Source of the DNA: Siphlonurus alternatus
Taxonomy: Eukaryota; Arthropoda; Insecta; Ephemeroptera; Siphlonuridae
Direction: 5' to 3'
Length of the DNA stretch: 64,000 bases
NCBI GenBank assembly: GCA_949825025.1
Contig: OX463778.1
Location: forward strand, 33,310,616 to 33,374,615
Part shown: one piece after another, positions 61,101-64,000 of the stretch
How the letters are laid out: each line of letters opens with the position of its first letter
Numbering within the stretch: position 1 is the first letter of the stretch
Made by a program: the position numbers and the translations under genes
The notes under the pieces: model-generated
What the model saw: only the letters and a program-made list of their open reading frames with translations
The model's database searches: none
What the model was told of the DNA's origin: nothing

Positions 61101-61678
61101 TTTGTAATATACTTCGATAACTTGTGAGATAAACGTGGAAAACAATAATTTCTTCTCCGATTACACTAAATTAGTAGACTGACATTGAAACCAAAACAAA
61201 ACATATCGATGTACATAAAAAAAATCAATATGTTCATGTTGCTATTTTTTACTCGGTTAATCATAATTAAAAAAAAATAATTAATAAAAATAAAGCTCTA
61301 TACACGATATAATTTTGAATACAATTTTTCCTTACGAGAAAATTTCAATTTAATAAAAACAAATGGAGTTAAGTTTTCTTGTTAAGAAAAAAATTGTATG
61401 CAAAATTGTACCGTGTAATACAGGCTTAACTTGTAAATTTACGATGTTGTAATATTAAATTAAATATATAATATAGTTTATGTAAAAAACCATTCAAGTT
61501 TTCCTGGTTATGAATTAAAAGTTTTCAGGTTACTTGTTTAATAAAATCTAATTCTTACTTCATGTTAGAGTGGGATTTTATCCAGCTTTTAATCACTGCA
61601 ATTGCAAGTTCTTTTCCAGTCGGAGTGGTAAGCAGCAGTACCAGCAGCAACGATCATCATTAAGCTCTAAAGTATGCA

Positions 61679-61787
<109 letters not shown>

Positions 61788-62787
61788 TCGCAGCTTCCAC
61801 ACGTTCACCCGCGCGAGATTATAAGAGATGCAAAAGCTTAGACTAAAGCAAGGAATGCAAAACAAGGGGTGACTCAAATCTAATGCAAATAATTTCTAGA
61901 TAAACAAAAAATTGTTTGACATCATTATAGTTTTTATAAAATGCACCTAGTATTTACTTTTATATTCTTATATATAGTATAATTAGATGATATTAAGATG
62001 CAAACTGTGTAATTATATCAAAAGTATTGAAATCTGAGATTTCAATCAAAATTTTGCTGCATTATTTTTTTAATATAGTTTTATTGCATTGAAACGATAC
62101 AAATTGTTATAACAGTAGTGAAATTTGATTTATTTTCTATTTTACACTTCATCGCCACATTAAGTGCAAAAACTATGTTATTAAATTTAAACTTAAACCA
62201 AGATGGAGGGCAAGCGTGCATAAAATGTCCTTGAAAGTGTCCTTCAAATATTCGGTGGCTTCCATATTTTCAACGTCACCTTTATGTCTTGATATTAATT
62301 TTTACCAAAAATATAAAAAAAAAATACCTAGTAAAGCTCCTAAACATTATTTTTGACGTCCATATAACCTTTTAAATTTATCTGAACTGAGTCATTCCCA
62401 TAACAATGTTATCGTAACCGAGCAAGCTGAGAAAAGATTTCGTTTAGCTCAAATCTCACACTTAACTTTTAGTGGAGGCTTTGCTATCAATTTTCTAAAC
62501 TATTAACTATGAAGCTGCATCAGCTTCGATCTATGAAGCTACTTCATTTTCTAGCTTTGCGTGAAAATCTAATACCTTAAAAAATAGAGATTGTATAAAA
62601 TTAAAATTACTTTATATTGATGCTCTAAATAAAATATTGACAAAATTGTTTGAATACTAATAAAAATACCATTTAAACTATAGGAAATAACATATTTCTT
62701 TAAATTAATGCTCCTGTTCTCATTTAGCGTAAACTAAAACAGCTGTTTAAAATCACACGAACCTAACAGATTAGAAAGAGTGAAAAT

Positions 62788-62791
<4 letters not shown>

Positions 62792-62840
<49 letters not shown>
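62792..62840. repeat. (TA)n microsatellite
   Basis: About 24 TA units. Confidence 0.97.
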
Positions 62841-62843
<3 letters not shown>

Positions 62844-64000
62844 TCTTAATATTATTATTTTACTACATTCAGTTTCACAATAATAGGCGATATTTTCTTC
62901 TATTATCATTTTTATGGAAGGTCATAAAATTTGAACTTCAAATGTTTCAAAATGGTGTGTTGAATAAACTTCTCATTTGAAGTTTGTCGTAAAAATAATA
63001 TTTTCTGTACGAAAATTCATGTATCAAAATTACAATAATTAAAAAATACAGCAATTTTAACAATCAGTAAGATGCTAAAAATGTCTAAATTCACCTTCAA
63101 AATTTATTGTTGTTGAATTAAAAGTATTCTTTAGAAAGCTAGCCATCATCACTCATTCAACATTCTACCGAACAGTATTGAACTTTTTACTTTTGGGATA
63201 GACTGCATTCTTCTTCAAAACTCTCCCAAAAATTACAATTCTGCTTAAATATTTCCCTGCTGGAGCTTCAAATTAGGCAAGAGTAACATTCCGAAAGTCA
63301 ATAGCTGTACATTTTCAAGTTATATGAATTTTGATAGTTTTAAGTTATAGCCACATATTCGGGAATAATTTGAGGATAATTTACTAATTAACATTGAAAT
63401 CGAGGATGTTTGTTGGATATTTCTAGGCTGCAAGTAACGTCCATCACTGTTCTACCTCTCCATCTCCTCTCCTTGCTGAGCGGTGCTCATTGAAAGGTGC
63501 ATGCACCGAGCACTTGGTGTGCACCGGCCGGAACCGCACGACCAAGTGGCAGCGCGCATTCAATGTGAACGTGATATGTTTTTAACAAGCTTGCACACTT
63601 CTCAATGCAGTTTGAAATGTAATGCAACACTTGTGGGAACTGCATGGAAATAATTTTTATCAAACTGCGTTGAATAAGCATTCATAGTTTCATCAAAATT
63701 TAATTTAATAAACTTTTAATAGTAATTCAAATAATACTTTAGAGAACTACTATTGTTTACGAAATTAATGAAAATTTATTCCTAGAAAATATTCATTATC
63801 AATAGTAATTTTATATTATTAACGCAATTAATGAAATGAAAATTTTAAAAGCTATATAAACTACCAGTTCACGGAAAAGTAAGTCCTATCTCAGAGTAAA
63901 AACTTTTCATTAAATTCAAGAATCAAAATTAAAACACATCAATCAAATAGGATTGACTTGTATTTTTTTTTTACATTCAATTATGTCAATTAAAAATAAT

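Overview
This window is animal nuclear DNA, most likely from an insect. The background is very AT-rich and carries small GC-rich exons with GT..AG introns of 58 bp to 8.7 kb, many (AG)n/(TC)n and (TA)n microsatellites, several families of small non-autonomous DNA transposons, and one long non-LTR retrotransposon. I cannot name the species from the sequence alone.

1 to 29.7 kb, plus strand: one gene, a discoidin domain receptor tyrosine kinase (Ddr). I joined sixteen coding exons by reading phase and by similarity to the DDR family, from the middle of the discoidin domain (6217) to the stop codon (29623). Together they encode 864 residues: partial discoidin domain, discoidin-like domain, stalk, single transmembrane helix, tyrosine- and proline-rich juxtamembrane region, and the whole kinase domain. 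The signal peptide and the first part of the discoidin domain are not visible and probably lie upstream of the window. The kinase has DLG in place of DFG and lacks one of the usual paired activation-loop tyrosines. The acceptor of exon 4 lies at the end of a 53-bp sequence present three times in tandem. The two upstream copies repeat the acceptor and the first exon bases but run into stop codons.

29.7 to 52.6 kb: a gene-poor AT-rich stretch with microsatellites and inverted-repeat elements. No gene could be supported.

52.6 to 58.4 kb, minus strand: an apparently intact non-LTR retrotransposon of the Jockey/CR1/L2 type. ORF2 carries an apurinic-type endonuclease and a reverse transcriptase with complete motifs. 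ORF1 is unusual: it holds a macrodomain resembling TARG1/OARD1 (an ADP-ribosyl-glutamate hydrolase), with both expected catalytic residues, followed by about nine copies of a 15-residue repeat. This is the most interesting object in the window: a mobile element that seems to carry an ADP-ribose-processing domain in its ORF1 protein.

58.4 to 64 kb: AT-rich intergenic DNA with microsatellites and no recognisable gene.

Inverted-repeat elements found: one hAT-type element with a perfect 8-bp target duplication (4554-4743); two copies of a TTAA-flanked family (10726-11100 and 32116-32442); three copies of a fold-back family ending in AATGGACAAC (about 11641, 34269, 46220); two copies of a TA-flanked fold-back family (2356 and 23337); and single fold-backs at 25748, 28381 and 40215.
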